DNA of 64,000 nt from CAVOEB01 sp965249645 (GTDB taxonomy: Bacteria; Pseudomonadota; Alphaproteobacteria; UBA828; JAPUJA01). Positions 27,865 to 36,048 of the stretch are shown here, one piece after another; positions within the stretch are counted from its first letter, which is position 1; the number at the start of each line of letters is the position of its first letter. A program made the position numbers and the translations under genes. The notes under the pieces were generated by a model, which saw only the letters and a list, made by a program, of their open reading frames with translations, was not told the origin of the DNA and did no database searches. The DNA is taken from contig CBDFML010000008.1 in assembly GCA_965249645.1 (NCBI GenBank), forward strand, positions 124,001 through 188,000. The letters run 5' to 3'.

Positions 27865-28977
27865 CTAGGCCCCGGCGCTCTCCAATTCGGCGAGGATCGC
27901 ATCGCCCATCTCGCTGGTCGACACGGCGCTCGCCCCCTCCTGCATGATATCGCCCGTTCGCAGACCTTTGGCCAGCACGCGCTCCACGGCCTCCTCGACC
28001 TGCTGCGCGGCATCGGCGCGGTCGAAGGAATAGCGCAACATCATCGCGAGGCTGAGCAGGGTGGCGATGGGGTTGGCAAGGTTCTGCCCGGCAATCTCGG
28101 GTGCGCTGCCGTGGACCGGTTCGTACATGGCACGGCGTTTGCCGTCCGATCCGGTCGCGCCGAGCGAGGCAGAGGGCAGCATGCCGAGCGAGCCGGTCAG
28201 CATGGCGGCACAATCCGAGAGGATGTCGCCGAACATGTTGGTCGTGACAATGACGTCGAACTGCTTGGGCTCGCGCACTAGCTGCATTGAGGCGTTGTCG
28301 ACGTAGAGATGGCTGAGCGCGATCCCCGGATAGTCGGCATCGCGAATCCGCTGTACCTCGTCGCGCCACATTCCGGTGCATTCCAGCACGTTGGCCTTGT
28401 CCACCGAGCAGACCTTGCTGCCCCGTTTCTCCGCCAGGTCGAAGGCGACCCGTGCAATGCGCTCGACCTCGGGTGTCGTGTAGACCAGCGTGTTGAAGCC
28501 GCGCTTCGTGCCGTCGGGCAAGTCCTCGACGCCGCGCGGCTCGCCGAAATAAATCCCGCCCGTGAGCTCGCGCACGATCATGATATCGAGGCCGCTCACG
28601 AACTCGGGCTTGAGCGAGGAGGCCGCAACCAGCGCATCGAAGCAGATCGCAGGGCGCAGGTTGGCGAACAGGCCCATCTCCTTGCGCAAACTCAGCAACC
28701 CCCGCTCGGGCCGAAGCGAGAAGTCGATGGCCTCCCACGCGGGTCCGCCGACGGCGCCTAACAGCACCGCGTCGGCCGCGAGAGCCGCATTCAGCGTCGC
28801 GTCCGGAAGCGGCGTGCCGGTCGCGTCATAGGCGGCGCCGCCGACCAGCGCTTCCTCGATGGCGAATTCACCGCCGGCTGAGGCGTTGAGCCAGTCGACC
28901 GCGCGCCGCGTCTGGGCACAGACCTCGGGTCCAATCCCGTCGCCCGGAAGCATGAGAATTGTATGAGCGTTGGTCAT
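27865..28977 (-). CDS. leuB: 3-isopropylmalate dehydrogenase
   Basis: The 370-residue enzyme oxidatively decarboxylates 3-isopropylmalate in leucine synthesis. The start MTNAHTILMLPGDGIGPEV was picked over a longer frame that overlaps leuD. RPERGLLSLRKEMGLFANLR, IMIVRELTGGIYFGEPRG and DVIVTTNMFGDILSDCAAML, with the metal-ligand aspartates, are all intact, as is the NAD-site EPVHGSAPEIAGQNLANP. It follows leuD by 10 bases. Confidence 0.96.
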   Translation of the reverse strand: MTNAHTILMLPGDGIGPEVCAQTRRAVDWLNASAGGEFAIEEALVGGAAYDATGTPLPDATLNAALAADAVLLGAVGGPAWEAIDFSLRPERGLLSLRKEMGLFANLRPAICFDALVAASSLKPEFVSGLDIMIVRELTGGIYFGEPRGVEDLPDGTKRGFNTLVYTTPEVERIARVAFDLAEKRGSKVCSVDKANVLECTGMWRDEVQRIRDADYPGIALSHLYVDNASMQLVREPKQFDVIVTTNMFGDILSDCAAMLTGSLGMLPSASLGATGSDGKRRAMYEPVHGSAPEIAGQNLANPIATLLSLAMMLRYSFDRADAAQQVEEAVERVLAKGLRTGDIMQEGASAVSTSEMGDAILAELESAGA

Positions 28978-28987
28978 GGGCGGTCGG

Positions 28988-29599
28988 TTACGCCGATAGC
29001 CAGGGCTGTGAAGCTCGTCGGCTTTCCTCGAAGGCGTCGATCTTGGCCGCCTTTTCGAGGGTGAGACCAATGTCGTCGAGGCCGTTGAGCAAGCAATATT
29101 TGCGGAACGGATCGACGTCGAACGTGATGACGCCGCCGTCGGAGCCGCGGATTTCCTGTGCCTCAAGGTCGACCGTGAGCGTCGCGTTGGCGCCGCGCTC
29201 GGCGTCTTGCATCAGCTTTGCGATTTCGGTCTCGGGCAGCACGATCGGCAGGATGCCGTTCTTGAAACAGTTGTTGAAGAAAATGTCGGCGAACGAGGGC
29301 GCGACAACGCAGCGGATGCCGAAATCGAGCAGTGCCCAGGGCGCGTGCTCGCGGCTCGAGCCGCAACCGAAGTTTTCGCCCGCGATCAGGATCGAGGCGT
29401 TGCGCCAGGCCGGCTGATTCAACACGAAGTCGGGAATCTCTTTGCCATCCGGGCTGTAACGCATTTCGTCGAACAGATGGACGCCCAGACCGGTACGCTT
29501 GATCGTCTTGAGGAATTGCTTGGGGATGAGCATGTCGGTGTCGACGTTGATCATCGCTAGCGGCGCTGCGATCCCGGTCAGTGTCGTGAACTTCTCCAT
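28988..29599 (-). CDS. leuD: 3-isopropylmalate dehydratase small subunit
   Basis: The 203-residue swivelling subunit starts MEKFTTLTGIAAPLAMINVD. Family motifs DTDMLIPKQFLKTIKRTGLG, GENFGCGSSREHAPWALLDF and SFADIFFNNCFKNGILPIVL are intact. With LeuC it isomerises 2- to 3-isopropylmalate. It begins 11 bases after leuC. Confidence 0.96.
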   Translation of the reverse strand: MEKFTTLTGIAAPLAMINVDTDMLIPKQFLKTIKRTGLGVHLFDEMRYSPDGKEIPDFVLNQPAWRNASILIAGENFGCGSSREHAPWALLDFGIRCVVAPSFADIFFNNCFKNGILPIVLPETEIAKLMQDAERGANATLTVDLEAQEIRGSDGGVITFDVDPFRKYCLLNGLDDIGLTLEKAAKIDAFEESRRASQPWLSA

Positions 29600-29610
29600 G
29601 TCAGGTTCCC

Positions 29611-31017
29611 TCAGCCGAATTCCCGGGCGTCGACGAAATGGCCGGCGATGGCGGTGGCCGCGGCCATCGCCGGACTGACCAGGTGGGTCCGTCCGCCGCG
29701 CCCCTGGCGGCCCTCGAAATTGCGGTTCGAGGTCGAGGCGCAGCGCTGGCCCGGCTCGAGCTTGTCGGCGTTCATGGCGAGGCACATTGAGCAGCCCGGC
29801 TCGCGCCACTCGAAGCCCGCCTCGACAAAGATCTGGTCGAGCCCTTCGGCTTCGGCCTGATCCTTGACCAACCCGGAGCCCGGCACGACCATGGCGTTCA
29901 CGCCCTCGGCCACGCTGCGGCCCTTGACGACCCGGGCGACCTCGCGCAGATCCTCAATCCGGCCGTTCGTGCAGGAGCCAATAAAAACCTGTTCGACCGC
30001 AACCTCCGTGAGAGGCGTGCCGGGCGAAAGATCCATATAGGCGAGCGCGCGTTCCATCGCGGCGCGCTTCGCAGGGTCTGCCTCGACCGCCGGGTCGGGA
30101 ACCCGGCCGGTGATGGGCAAGACATCTTGCGGGCTGGTGCCCCAAGTCATCTGGGGGATGAGAGCGGCGGCGTCGATCGAGACTTCGGTGTCGTAGCGTG
30201 CGCCCTCGTCTGACGGCAGGCTGCACCAGGCGGTCACGGCCTGCTCCCACGCTCCGCCCTTGGGCACTCTGGGGCGACCCTTCAGGTAGTCGAACGTGGT
30301 CTCGTCTGGTGCGATCAGCCCGGCGCGTGCGCCCGCTTCGATCGACATGTTGCACACGGTCATGCGGCCCTCCATCGAGAGCTCACGGACCGCGTCGCCG
30401 GCATATTCGATGACATGGCTGGTGCCGCCCGCCGTGCCGATCTTGCCGATGACGGCAAGGATCAGGTCTTTTGCCGTGACGCCCAGGCCGAGGCTGCCCT
30501 CGACTGAGATCCGCATGTTCTTCGCCCGGTTCTGAATCAGAGTTTGGGTCGCCAGCACATGCTCGACCTCGCTCGTTCCGATGCCGAAGGCAAGCGCGCC
30601 GAACGCGCCATGTGTCGCGGTGTGGCTGTCACCGCAGACGATCGTCATGCCCGGCTGGGTCAGGCCCTGCTCGGGGCCAATGATATGGACGATGCCCTGG
30701 CGGGGGTCTGCCATGGAAAAATATTCGATGCCGAATTCGGCACAGTTGGCTTCGAGGGTCTCGACCTGCAGACGCGATTCCGGCTCGACGATCCCGCTGG
30801 CACGATCCGTGGTCGGCACGTTGTGGTCGGCCACCGCAAGGGCTGCTTCGGGCCGGCGGACGCCGCGTCCCGCTATACGCAACCCCTCGAACGCTTGGGG
30901 ACTGGTTACTTCGTGGACGAGGTGGCGGTCGATATAGAGCAGCGAACCCCCGTCGTCGCTTTCGTCGACGAGGTGGCTGTCCCAGATCTTGTCAAACAGA
31001 GTGCGGGGGCCGCTCAT
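29611..31017 (-). CDS. leuC: 3-isopropylmalate dehydratase large subunit
   Basis: The 468-residue aconitase-family subunit starts MSGPRTLFDKIWDSHLV. The [4Fe-4S] cysteines sit in FIGSCTNGRIEDLREVARVV and in EPGCSMCLAMNADKL, and HTATHGAFGALAFGIGTSEV is also present. It heads leuC-leuD-leuB-asd, reading away from rplS after a GC-rich hairpin. No obvious promoter is seen in the 63-base gap. Confidence 0.96.
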   Translation of the reverse strand: MSGPRTLFDKIWDSHLVDESDDGGSLLYIDRHLVHEVTSPQAFEGLRIAGRGVRRPEAALAVADHNVPTTDRASGIVEPESRLQVETLEANCAEFGIEYFSMADPRQGIVHIIGPEQGLTQPGMTIVCGDSHTATHGAFGALAFGIGTSEVEHVLATQTLIQNRAKNMRISVEGSLGLGVTAKDLILAVIGKIGTAGGTSHVIEYAGDAVRELSMEGRMTVCNMSIEAGARAGLIAPDETTFDYLKGRPRVPKGGAWEQAVTAWCSLPSDEGARYDTEVSIDAAALIPQMTWGTSPQDVLPITGRVPDPAVEADPAKRAAMERALAYMDLSPGTPLTEVAVEQVFIGSCTNGRIEDLREVARVVKGRSVAEGVNAMVVPGSGLVKDQAEAEGLDQIFVEAGFEWREPGCSMCLAMNADKLEPGQRCASTSNRNFEGRQGRGGRTHLVSPAMAAATAIAGHFVDAREFG

Positions 31018-31037
31018 GGCGTCGCGTCTTTCTCCAT

Positions 31038-31074
31038 GCCCGCCCGCGCGGAGGGAAGCTCCGCGCGCTCGGGC
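31038..31074. terminator. GC-rich hairpin between rplS and leuC
   Basis: GCGCGGAG-ggaag-CTCCGCGC forms a perfect core stem. It is extended by one C-G pair and, beyond a small internal loop, by GCCCG/CGGGC. It lies in the 63-base gap between the rplS stop and leuC. There is no T run on the minus strand, so it may be a Rho-type pause, an mRNA processing site or an attenuator instead of a simple terminator. Confidence 0.45.
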
Positions 31075-31080
31075 GTGGCG

Positions 31081-31476
31081 TCAGTCTTTGCCCTTGGCTG
31101 CAACGGTGGTGCGCCGGTCGTCGCGTCGTTCGCGAATGCGTGCCGATTTGCCCGTGCGTCCGCGCAAGTAATAGAGCTTGGCTCGGCGCACGGCGCCCCG
31201 GCGCACAACCTCGATGTTGTCGATCTTGGGGGAATAGAGCGGAAAGACACGCTCCACGCCTTCACCATAAGAAATTTTGCGTACCGTGAACGACGAATTG
31301 AGCCCGCGGTTCCGTCGGGCGATGCAAATGCCCTCGTAGGCCTGGATGCGCTCCGTCGTGCCTTCGACGACCTTGACATGCACCCGAACGGTGTCGCCTG
31401 GCGCGAATTCGGGCAGCGTTTTGTCTGCGGTGAGCTTCGCGATCTGCTCTGCTTCGAGTTCTTGGATCACATTCAT
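31081..31476 (-). CDS. rplS: 50S ribosomal protein L19
   Basis: The 131-residue protein starts MNVIQELEAEQIAKLTADKT and contains FAPGDTVRVHVKVVEGTTER, GICIARRNRGLNSSFTVRKI and VERVFPLYSPKIDNIEVVRR, diagnostic of L19. The ATG overlaps the trmD stop by four bases, so a longer frame was rejected. It has a short basic tail. Confidence 0.97.
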   Translation of the reverse strand: MNVIQELEAEQIAKLTADKTLPEFAPGDTVRVHVKVVEGTTERIQAYEGICIARRNRGLNSSFTVRKISYGEGVERVFPLYSPKIDNIEVVRRGAVRRAKLYYLRGRTGKSARIRERRDDRRTTVAAKGKD

Positions 31477-32198
31477 GGCCTTGCCCTCGCCTTGTCCTTT
31501 TCGGTCCGGTAACGCTCCCACAGATCGGGACGTCGTTCCCTCGTCAATCGTTCCGATGCTGCCTGCCGCCAGTCGCGAATTTTCGCATGGTGGCCGGATA
31601 ACAGCATGTCGGGCACCGCTCGTCCCTGCCAGATCTCGGGCCGGGTGTAATGGGGGTACTCGAGCAGCCCCGCGGTAAAGCTTTCGTCGTCGAGCGATCG
31701 CGCTTCGCCGACAACTCCCGGAAGCAACCGCACGCAGGCGTCGATCAGGCAGATCGCCGCCGGCTCGCCGCCGGACAGTACATAGTCCCCAAGGCTGATT
31801 TCTTCAACCTCGTAGGCCTCGAGCACTCGCTCGTCGATCCCCTCGAAGCGGCCACAAATAAGCGTCACGCCCGGCCCCGCCGCCAGCGCCGCGGCCCGTT
31901 TCTGGGTCAGCAGCGCGCCGCGGGGCGAGAGATAGATCGCCGGGGTCGCCGGTGCCCGCGCGACGACGCTCTCCAGCGCCGCCGAGACGACATCAGCGCA
32001 CAGCACCATGCCGGGCCCGCCGCCGAACGGCGAGTCGTCGACGGCGCCGTGTTTATCGCGCGCAAAGGTCCGCATGTCCACTGATTCCAGCGCCCATCGG
32101 CCCTCATCCAGGGCTCGGCCCGCAAGGGAGTGTCCGAGCGGCCCCGGAAACATCCCGGGAAATAGGGTGATCGCCGTCGCGGTCCAGGGTGTGCTCAT
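31473..32198 (-). CDS. trmD: tRNA (guanine-N1)-methyltransferase
   Basis: A 241-residue SPOUT methylase that makes m1G37 in tRNA. LFPGMFPGPLGHSLAGRALD, DDSPFGGGPGMVLCADVV, LICGRFEGIDERVLEAYEVE and EISLGDYVLSGGEPAAICLI form the AdoMet knot, and the C-terminal DNA/RNA-binding HYTRPEIWQGRAVPDMLLSG is intact. It overlaps rimM and rplS by four bases on either side. Confidence 0.97.
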   Translation of the reverse strand: MSTPWTATAITLFPGMFPGPLGHSLAGRALDEGRWALESVDMRTFARDKHGAVDDSPFGGGPGMVLCADVVSAALESVVARAPATPAIYLSPRGALLTQKRAAALAAGPGVTLICGRFEGIDERVLEAYEVEEISLGDYVLSGGEPAAICLIDACVRLLPGVVGEARSLDDESFTAGLLEYPHYTRPEIWQGRAVPDMLLSGHHAKIRDWRQAASERLTRERRPDLWERYRTEKDKARARP

Positions 32199-32776
32199 GG
32201 CTCGCCTCGTATCCTCGCCGTACCGTCTTCGCTTCCGTCCGGCTCGTCGCCGCCCACGTCGGCGGGCAATGTGACGACCAGTCGCCCCGTTGCCAGGTCG
32301 ACCACGGGCACCCCGGCGCGGGTAAAGGGAAGCAGATGCGTCTCTCTGCCTTCTCCGGGTGCCACCTCGATGTAGGTGCCCGCACCATGGTCGCGGACGG
32401 TCTTGACTATGCCCAGCGCTGTGCCGTTCTCATCCTCGACCTTCAGGCCCACCAGGTCGGCGTGGTAAAATTCGTCCCTCGACGGCTCGGGCAGCGATTC
32501 TCGGGCCACGTAAAGCTCGGTGCCCTTGAGCGCTTCGGCCCTATCGCGGCTCTCAACCCCCTCGATGCTGCCGATCAGGGCACCGCCCGAGCGGCCAGTG
32601 ATGCGGAGCGCGAAGCTGCGCGCGCCCTCGGCATCTAACAGCGGACCGTATGCGGCCACATCCTCGGGCTCGGTGGTGAAGCTGCGGACGCGGACCTGGC
32701 CGTGCAAGCCGTGCGCCCCGGCAATCACGCCAAGCAGCACGCGCGCCCCGCCAGGATCGCTTGCCATCAGCCGCAT
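32195..32776 (-). CDS. rimM: Ribosome maturation factor RimM
   Basis: The 193-residue factor binds S19 and helps 30S head assembly. The N-terminal beta-barrel reads VLLGVIAGAHGLHGQVRVRS, then GTELYVARESLPEPSRDEFYH leads into the PRC domain DLVGLKVEDENGTALGIVKT. The C-terminal tail is acidic. Two possible ATG starts (32776 and 32767) have no clear ribosome site. Confidence 0.94.
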   Translation of the reverse strand: MRLMASDPGGARVLLGVIAGAHGLHGQVRVRSFTTEPEDVAAYGPLLDAEGARSFALRITGRSGGALIGSIEGVESRDRAEALKGTELYVARESLPEPSRDEFYHADLVGLKVEDENGTALGIVKTVRDHGAGTYIEVAPGEGRETHLLPFTRAGVPVVDLATGRLVVTLPADVGGDEPDGSEDGTARIRGEP

Positions 32777-32801
32777 CGCGCACCGACCGGCAGGGTGCCG
32801 G

Positions 32802-33611
32802 TCAGTCGCCGCCGTCCTTCATGGTTTTGGCCTCTTCTGCCGGGGCTTCTTCGTTGGGCGCGGCCGCTTCGGCAGGAGCTTCTTCCGCTGGGGTCTCTTC
32901 GGCAGGAGCCACCGCTTCGGCGGGCGCTTCCTCGGCCGGTGCAGCGTCTTCCGCAGAGGCTTCTTCTGTAGCGTCCTCGACCGAAGCGGCGTCCTCTGCC
33001 GGGGCTTCCTGTGCGGTCGCTTCCTCGACCGAAGCGGCGTCCTCTGCCGGGGCTTCCGGTGCGGTCGCTTCCTCGGCCGGTGTGGCGTCCTCTGCTGGGG
33101 CTTCCTGTGCGGTCGCTTCCTCGGCCGGTGCGGCGCCCTCTGCCGGGGCTTCCTGTGCGGTCGCTTCCTCGGCCGGTGCGGCGTCCTCTGCCGGGGCTTC
33201 CTGTGCGGTCGCTTCCTGTGCAGTCGCTTCCTCGGCCGGCGCGGCTTCTGCCGCCGTCGCCTCGGCCGCAGCGGTTTCCGCCGCTTCGGCGGCCGCCTTC
33301 AGGCGTTCCTGGGTTTTGGCTCGGGGTTTCGCCTTCTCGGGGTTGCTGAAGCTGGGCATCGGGATAATGCCGGCGCCGCCGAGCATTCGGGCCACCTTGT
33401 CGGTCGGCTGAGCGCCATGGCCCAGCCAGTGGCGAATGCGCTCTTCATTAAGCTTGACCCGGTTGGCGTCGTCCTTCTTGAGCATGGGGTCGTAGGTGCC
33501 GAGACGCTCGATGAAGCGACCGTCGCGCGGATTGCGCCCGTCGGCCACAACGACCCGATAGAAGGGCCGTTTCTTGGCCCCGCCGCGCGAAAGCCTGATT
33601 TTGAGTGCCAT
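32802..33611 (-). CDS. rpsP: 30S ribosomal protein S16 with long acidic Ala/Glu-rich tail
   Basis: Residues 1-85 are a standard S16 (MALKIRLSRGGAKKRPFYRV, DGRFIERLGTYDPMLKKDD, RIRHWLGHGAQPTDKVARML). The other about 180 residues are an Ala-, Glu-, Pro- and Thr-rich tail, so the protein is 269 residues against 80-115 usually. The tail includes five 16-residue units of the type AAPAEEATAQEAPAED. Some alphaproteobacterial S16 have a short charged extension; this one is far longer. It precedes rimM by 25 bases and follows ffh. Confidence 0.95.
   Translation of the reverse strand: MALKIRLSRGGAKKRPFYRVVVADGRNPRDGRFIERLGTYDPMLKKDDANRVKLNEERIRHWLGHGAQPTDKVARMLGGAGIIPMPSFSNPEKAKPRAKTQERLKAAAEAAETAAAEATAAEAAPAEEATAQEATAQEAPAEDAAPAEEATAQEAPAEGAAPAEEATAQEAPAEDATPAEEATAPEAPAEDAASVEEATAQEAPAEDAASVEDATEEASAEDAAPAEEAPAEAVAPAEETPAEEAPAEAAAPNEEAPAEEAKTMKDGGD
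32959..33243. repeat. 48-base tandem repeats inside rpsP
   Basis: Five consecutive 48-base units start at 33004, 33052, 33100, 33148 and 33196, each beginning GCTTCC(T/G)GTGCGGTCGC and differing at a few bases; a related 45-base unit lies at 32959-33003. The period is a multiple of three, so copy-number changes keep the frame. Confidence 0.9.
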
Positions 33612-33660
33612 GGTTTGTTCAATCCTCCGTCGATCGAGATATCGATTGCGTGGTCGGGCG

Positions 33661-35013
33661 TCAGCCGCGCGGAATCAGGCCGTCGAGACCCTGGCGCATC
33701 AGCCCTTTTTCGCCAAGCTTTTTGGCGCGTTTCATAAGCGTGTTCATGTCTTTGAACTGTTTGAGCAGGCGGTTGATTTCCTGCACGCTGGTACCCGAAC
33801 CCCGTGCGATGCGGCGTTTGCGCGAGCTGTTGAGCAGCTTCGGGTTGCGTCGTTCAATCGGCGTCATCGAATCGATGATCGCGGTGCTATGGGTGATCAC
33901 GGAGTCATCGATATTGGCTTGCGCGATCTGCTTCTTGGCCTTGGCGGCACCTGGCAGCAGGCCCATTAACCCGCCCATGCCGCCCATCTTTTTCATCTGG
34001 CGCAGCTGATCGCCGAAATCGCCCAGGTCGAAGCTTCCTTTCTGAAGCTTGCGCGAGAGCTTCTCCGCCTCTTCCTGATCGACCATCTCGGCCGCCTTCT
34101 CGACTAGGGAGACGACGTCGCCCATGCCGAGAATGCGCGATGCGATGCGGTCGGGGTGGAAGGGCTCGAGCGCGTTCAGCCCCTCGCCGACACCGATCAA
34201 CTTTATCGGCTGGCCGGTCACGGCCCGCATCGATAGTGCCGCGCCGCCGCGCCCGTCGCCGTCGACCCGGGTAAGCACGATGCCGGTCAGCCCGACGCCC
34301 TGGTCGAATCCCGTGGCCAGATTGACCGCGTCCTGGCCGGTCAGCGCGTCGGCCACGAGCAGGATTTCGGCCGGTTTGACCGCGTCGCGCACGGCCGCGG
34401 CCTCGTCCATTAATTCGTCATCGATCTGCAGCCGGCCCGCGGTGTCGAGAATGACCGCATCGTAGCCTTCGAGCCTGCCGGCCTCCATGGCGCGGCGCGC
34501 TATTGCCACGGGCTTCTCGTCCGCGATTACGGGCAAAACGTCGATATTCGCCTGGTGCCCGAGGGTGGCAAGCTGCTCCTGCGCCGCCGGGCGATAGACG
34601 TCGAGCGAGGCGAGCAGGACCCGCTTCTTCGCCTTGTCGGTGAGACGATAGGCAAGCTTGGCGCTGGTTGTCGTCTTGCCCGAACCCTGCAGTCCGATCA
34701 TCAGGATCGCCGCGGGAGGCGCCGCGCGCAGGTCGATTTCGGCGGCGTCCGTGCCCAGCATCTCAACCAGGCGGTCGTGGACGATCTTGATCACCATCTG
34801 GCCCGGGGTGACGCTGCGCAGCACCTCGGCGCCCATAGCGCGCTCCTTGACCGCGGCAACGAATTCCTTGACCACCGGTAGGGCGACGTCGGCCTCGAGC
34901 AGGGCGATACGCACATCGCGCATGGCGCTTTCGACGTCGGCTTCTGTGAGTGCGCCGCGTCGCGTCAGCCGGTCGAAAACTTCGCCCAGACGGTTGCTCA
35001 GATTGTCGAACAT
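33661..35013 (-). CDS. ffh: Signal recognition particle GTPase
   Basis: The 450-residue SRP54 protein starts MFDNLSNRLGEVFDRL. The G domain has GLQGSGKTTTSAKLA, DTAGRLQIDDELMDE and TRVDGDGRGGAAL (Arg where Lys is usual in TKxDG), and the methionine-rich M domain begins near residue 295 (LGDFGDQLRQMKKMGGMGGL). It delivers nascent membrane proteins to FtsY, encoded at 37.3 kb. It heads the ffh-rpsP-rimM-trmD-rplS operon. Confidence 0.97.
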   Translation of the reverse strand: MFDNLSNRLGEVFDRLTRRGALTEADVESAMRDVRIALLEADVALPVVKEFVAAVKERAMGAEVLRSVTPGQMVIKIVHDRLVEMLGTDAAEIDLRAAPPAAILMIGLQGSGKTTTSAKLAYRLTDKAKKRVLLASLDVYRPAAQEQLATLGHQANIDVLPVIADEKPVAIARRAMEAGRLEGYDAVILDTAGRLQIDDELMDEAAAVRDAVKPAEILLVADALTGQDAVNLATGFDQGVGLTGIVLTRVDGDGRGGAALSMRAVTGQPIKLIGVGEGLNALEPFHPDRIASRILGMGDVVSLVEKAAEMVDQEEAEKLSRKLQKGSFDLGDFGDQLRQMKKMGGMGGLMGLLPGAAKAKKQIAQANIDDSVITHSTAIIDSMTPIERRNPKLLNSSRKRRIARGSGTSVQEINRLLKQFKDMNTLMKRAKKLGEKGLMRQGLDGLIPRG

Positions 35014-35117
35014 CGCCGCTTCCTTGCCCGCAACACGAAAAGCGCCAGTGCGCGATACTCGCGGACTGGCGGGCTCCCTCAAGGGCGAAAGACGCCTCGT
35101 TGCCTCAGATGGCGCGC

Positions 35118-35146
35118 AATCTAGGGCCGGGGCGGCGGCAAGTCAA
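35118..35146 (-). promoter_or_regulatory. Predicted promoter of the ffh operon
   Basis: Minus-strand TTGACT (35141-35146), 17-base spacer, then TAGATT (35118-35123). This is a good sigma-70 match. The leader to the ffh ATG is about 98 bases. Confidence 0.6.
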
Positions 35147-35170
35147 GGCGGCCGGGGATTTGCGAAAAGG

Positions 35171-35201
35171 TTGGACGGGGTTCGGCCTGACGCCCTATAA
35201 C
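35171..35201 (+). promoter_or_regulatory. Possible promoter of dapF giving a leaderless mRNA
   Basis: Plus-strand TATAAC (35196-35201) lies only seven bases before the dapF ATG, so transcription would begin at or next to the A of ATG. A possible -35 TTGGAC (35171-35176) is 19 bases upstream of it. No Shine-Dalgarno sequence is present before the ATG. Confidence 0.45.
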
Positions 35202-35208
35202 CCCCGCT

Positions 35209-36048
35209 ATGACAAGGATTTCCTTTCGCAAGATGCACGGGCTCGGCAACGACTTCGCAATCATCGATGCCCGCGAGACGCCGCTCCGGCTGTCGTCGCT
35301 GCAGGTGCGCGCAATCGCAGACCGGCATACGGGGGTCGGCTGCGATCAGGTGATCGTGATCGAGGCGACTGGCGCAGAGGCGGGGGATGCCGCAGCGTTC
35401 ATGCGCATATTCAATGCCGACGGCGGCGAGGTCGCAGCCTGTGGCAATGCCAGCCGCTGCGTCGCGCGGCTCCTGATGATCGAGCAGAGCGCGGGGAATG
35501 TGGCGCTTCAGACCACAGCGGGTCGGCTTGAAGCCAAGGCGGTCGAGGACGGACGGGTGCGTGTCGACATGGGCCCGGCGCGCGAGCGCTGGGACCAAAT
35601 TCCGCTGGCCGGCGAGATGGACACCCTGCATCTCGATCTCGCTGTCGGGCCGTTGTCCGATCCGGTGGCGGTCAACTTGGGCAATCCCCATGCCGTATTC
35701 TTCGTCGACGACGCCGAGGGGGCGCCCCTGGAGGAGTACGGGCCGGCGCTGGAGCACGATCCGCTGTTTCCCGAGCGGGCAAATATTGGCGCTGTCCAGG
35801 TGGTAGCGACTGATGCCCTTCGCCTTCGGGTGTGGGAACGGGGCGTGGGCCTCACCTGCGCCTGTGGTACCGGCGCTTGCGCCGCGTTGGTTGCAGCGGC
35901 GCGCCGGGGTCTGACCGGACGGCAGGCGTCGGTACAACTCGACGGCGGGGTGCTCTGGATCGAGTGGGCGGAAAACGGCCATGTCTGGATGAGCGGCCCG
36001 GCGACGACAAGCTTTGAGGGCAGCTTCGAGCTGGAGGGCCTGGCATGA
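35209..36048 (+). CDS. dapF: Diaminopimelate epimerase
   Basis: The 279-residue enzyme converts LL-DAP to meso-DAP for lysine and peptidoglycan. The two active-site cysteines are in ACGNASRCVARLLM and LTCACGTGACAALVAAARR, and the start MTRISFRKMHGLGNDFAIID is the family N-terminus. It is coupled to mtaB by a four-base ATGA overlap. No ribosome site precedes it. asd, dapD and dapE are also in this window. Confidence 0.96.
   Translation: MTRISFRKMHGLGNDFAIIDARETPLRLSSLQVRAIADRHTGVGCDQVIVIEATGAEAGDAAAFMRIFNADGGEVAACGNASRCVARLLMIEQSAGNVALQTTAGRLEAKAVEDGRVRVDMGPARERWDQIPLAGEMDTLHLDLAVGPLSDPVAVNLGNPHAVFFVDDAEGAPLEEYGPALEHDPLFPERANIGAVQVVATDALRLRVWERGVGLTCACGTGACAALVAAARRGLTGRQASVQLDGGVLWIEWAENGHVWMSGPATTSFEGSFELEGLA

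Noticed and set aside
32959..33243. CRISPR-like array
   Set aside because: The regular repeats are 48-base units without unique spacers and code in frame for the S16 tail.
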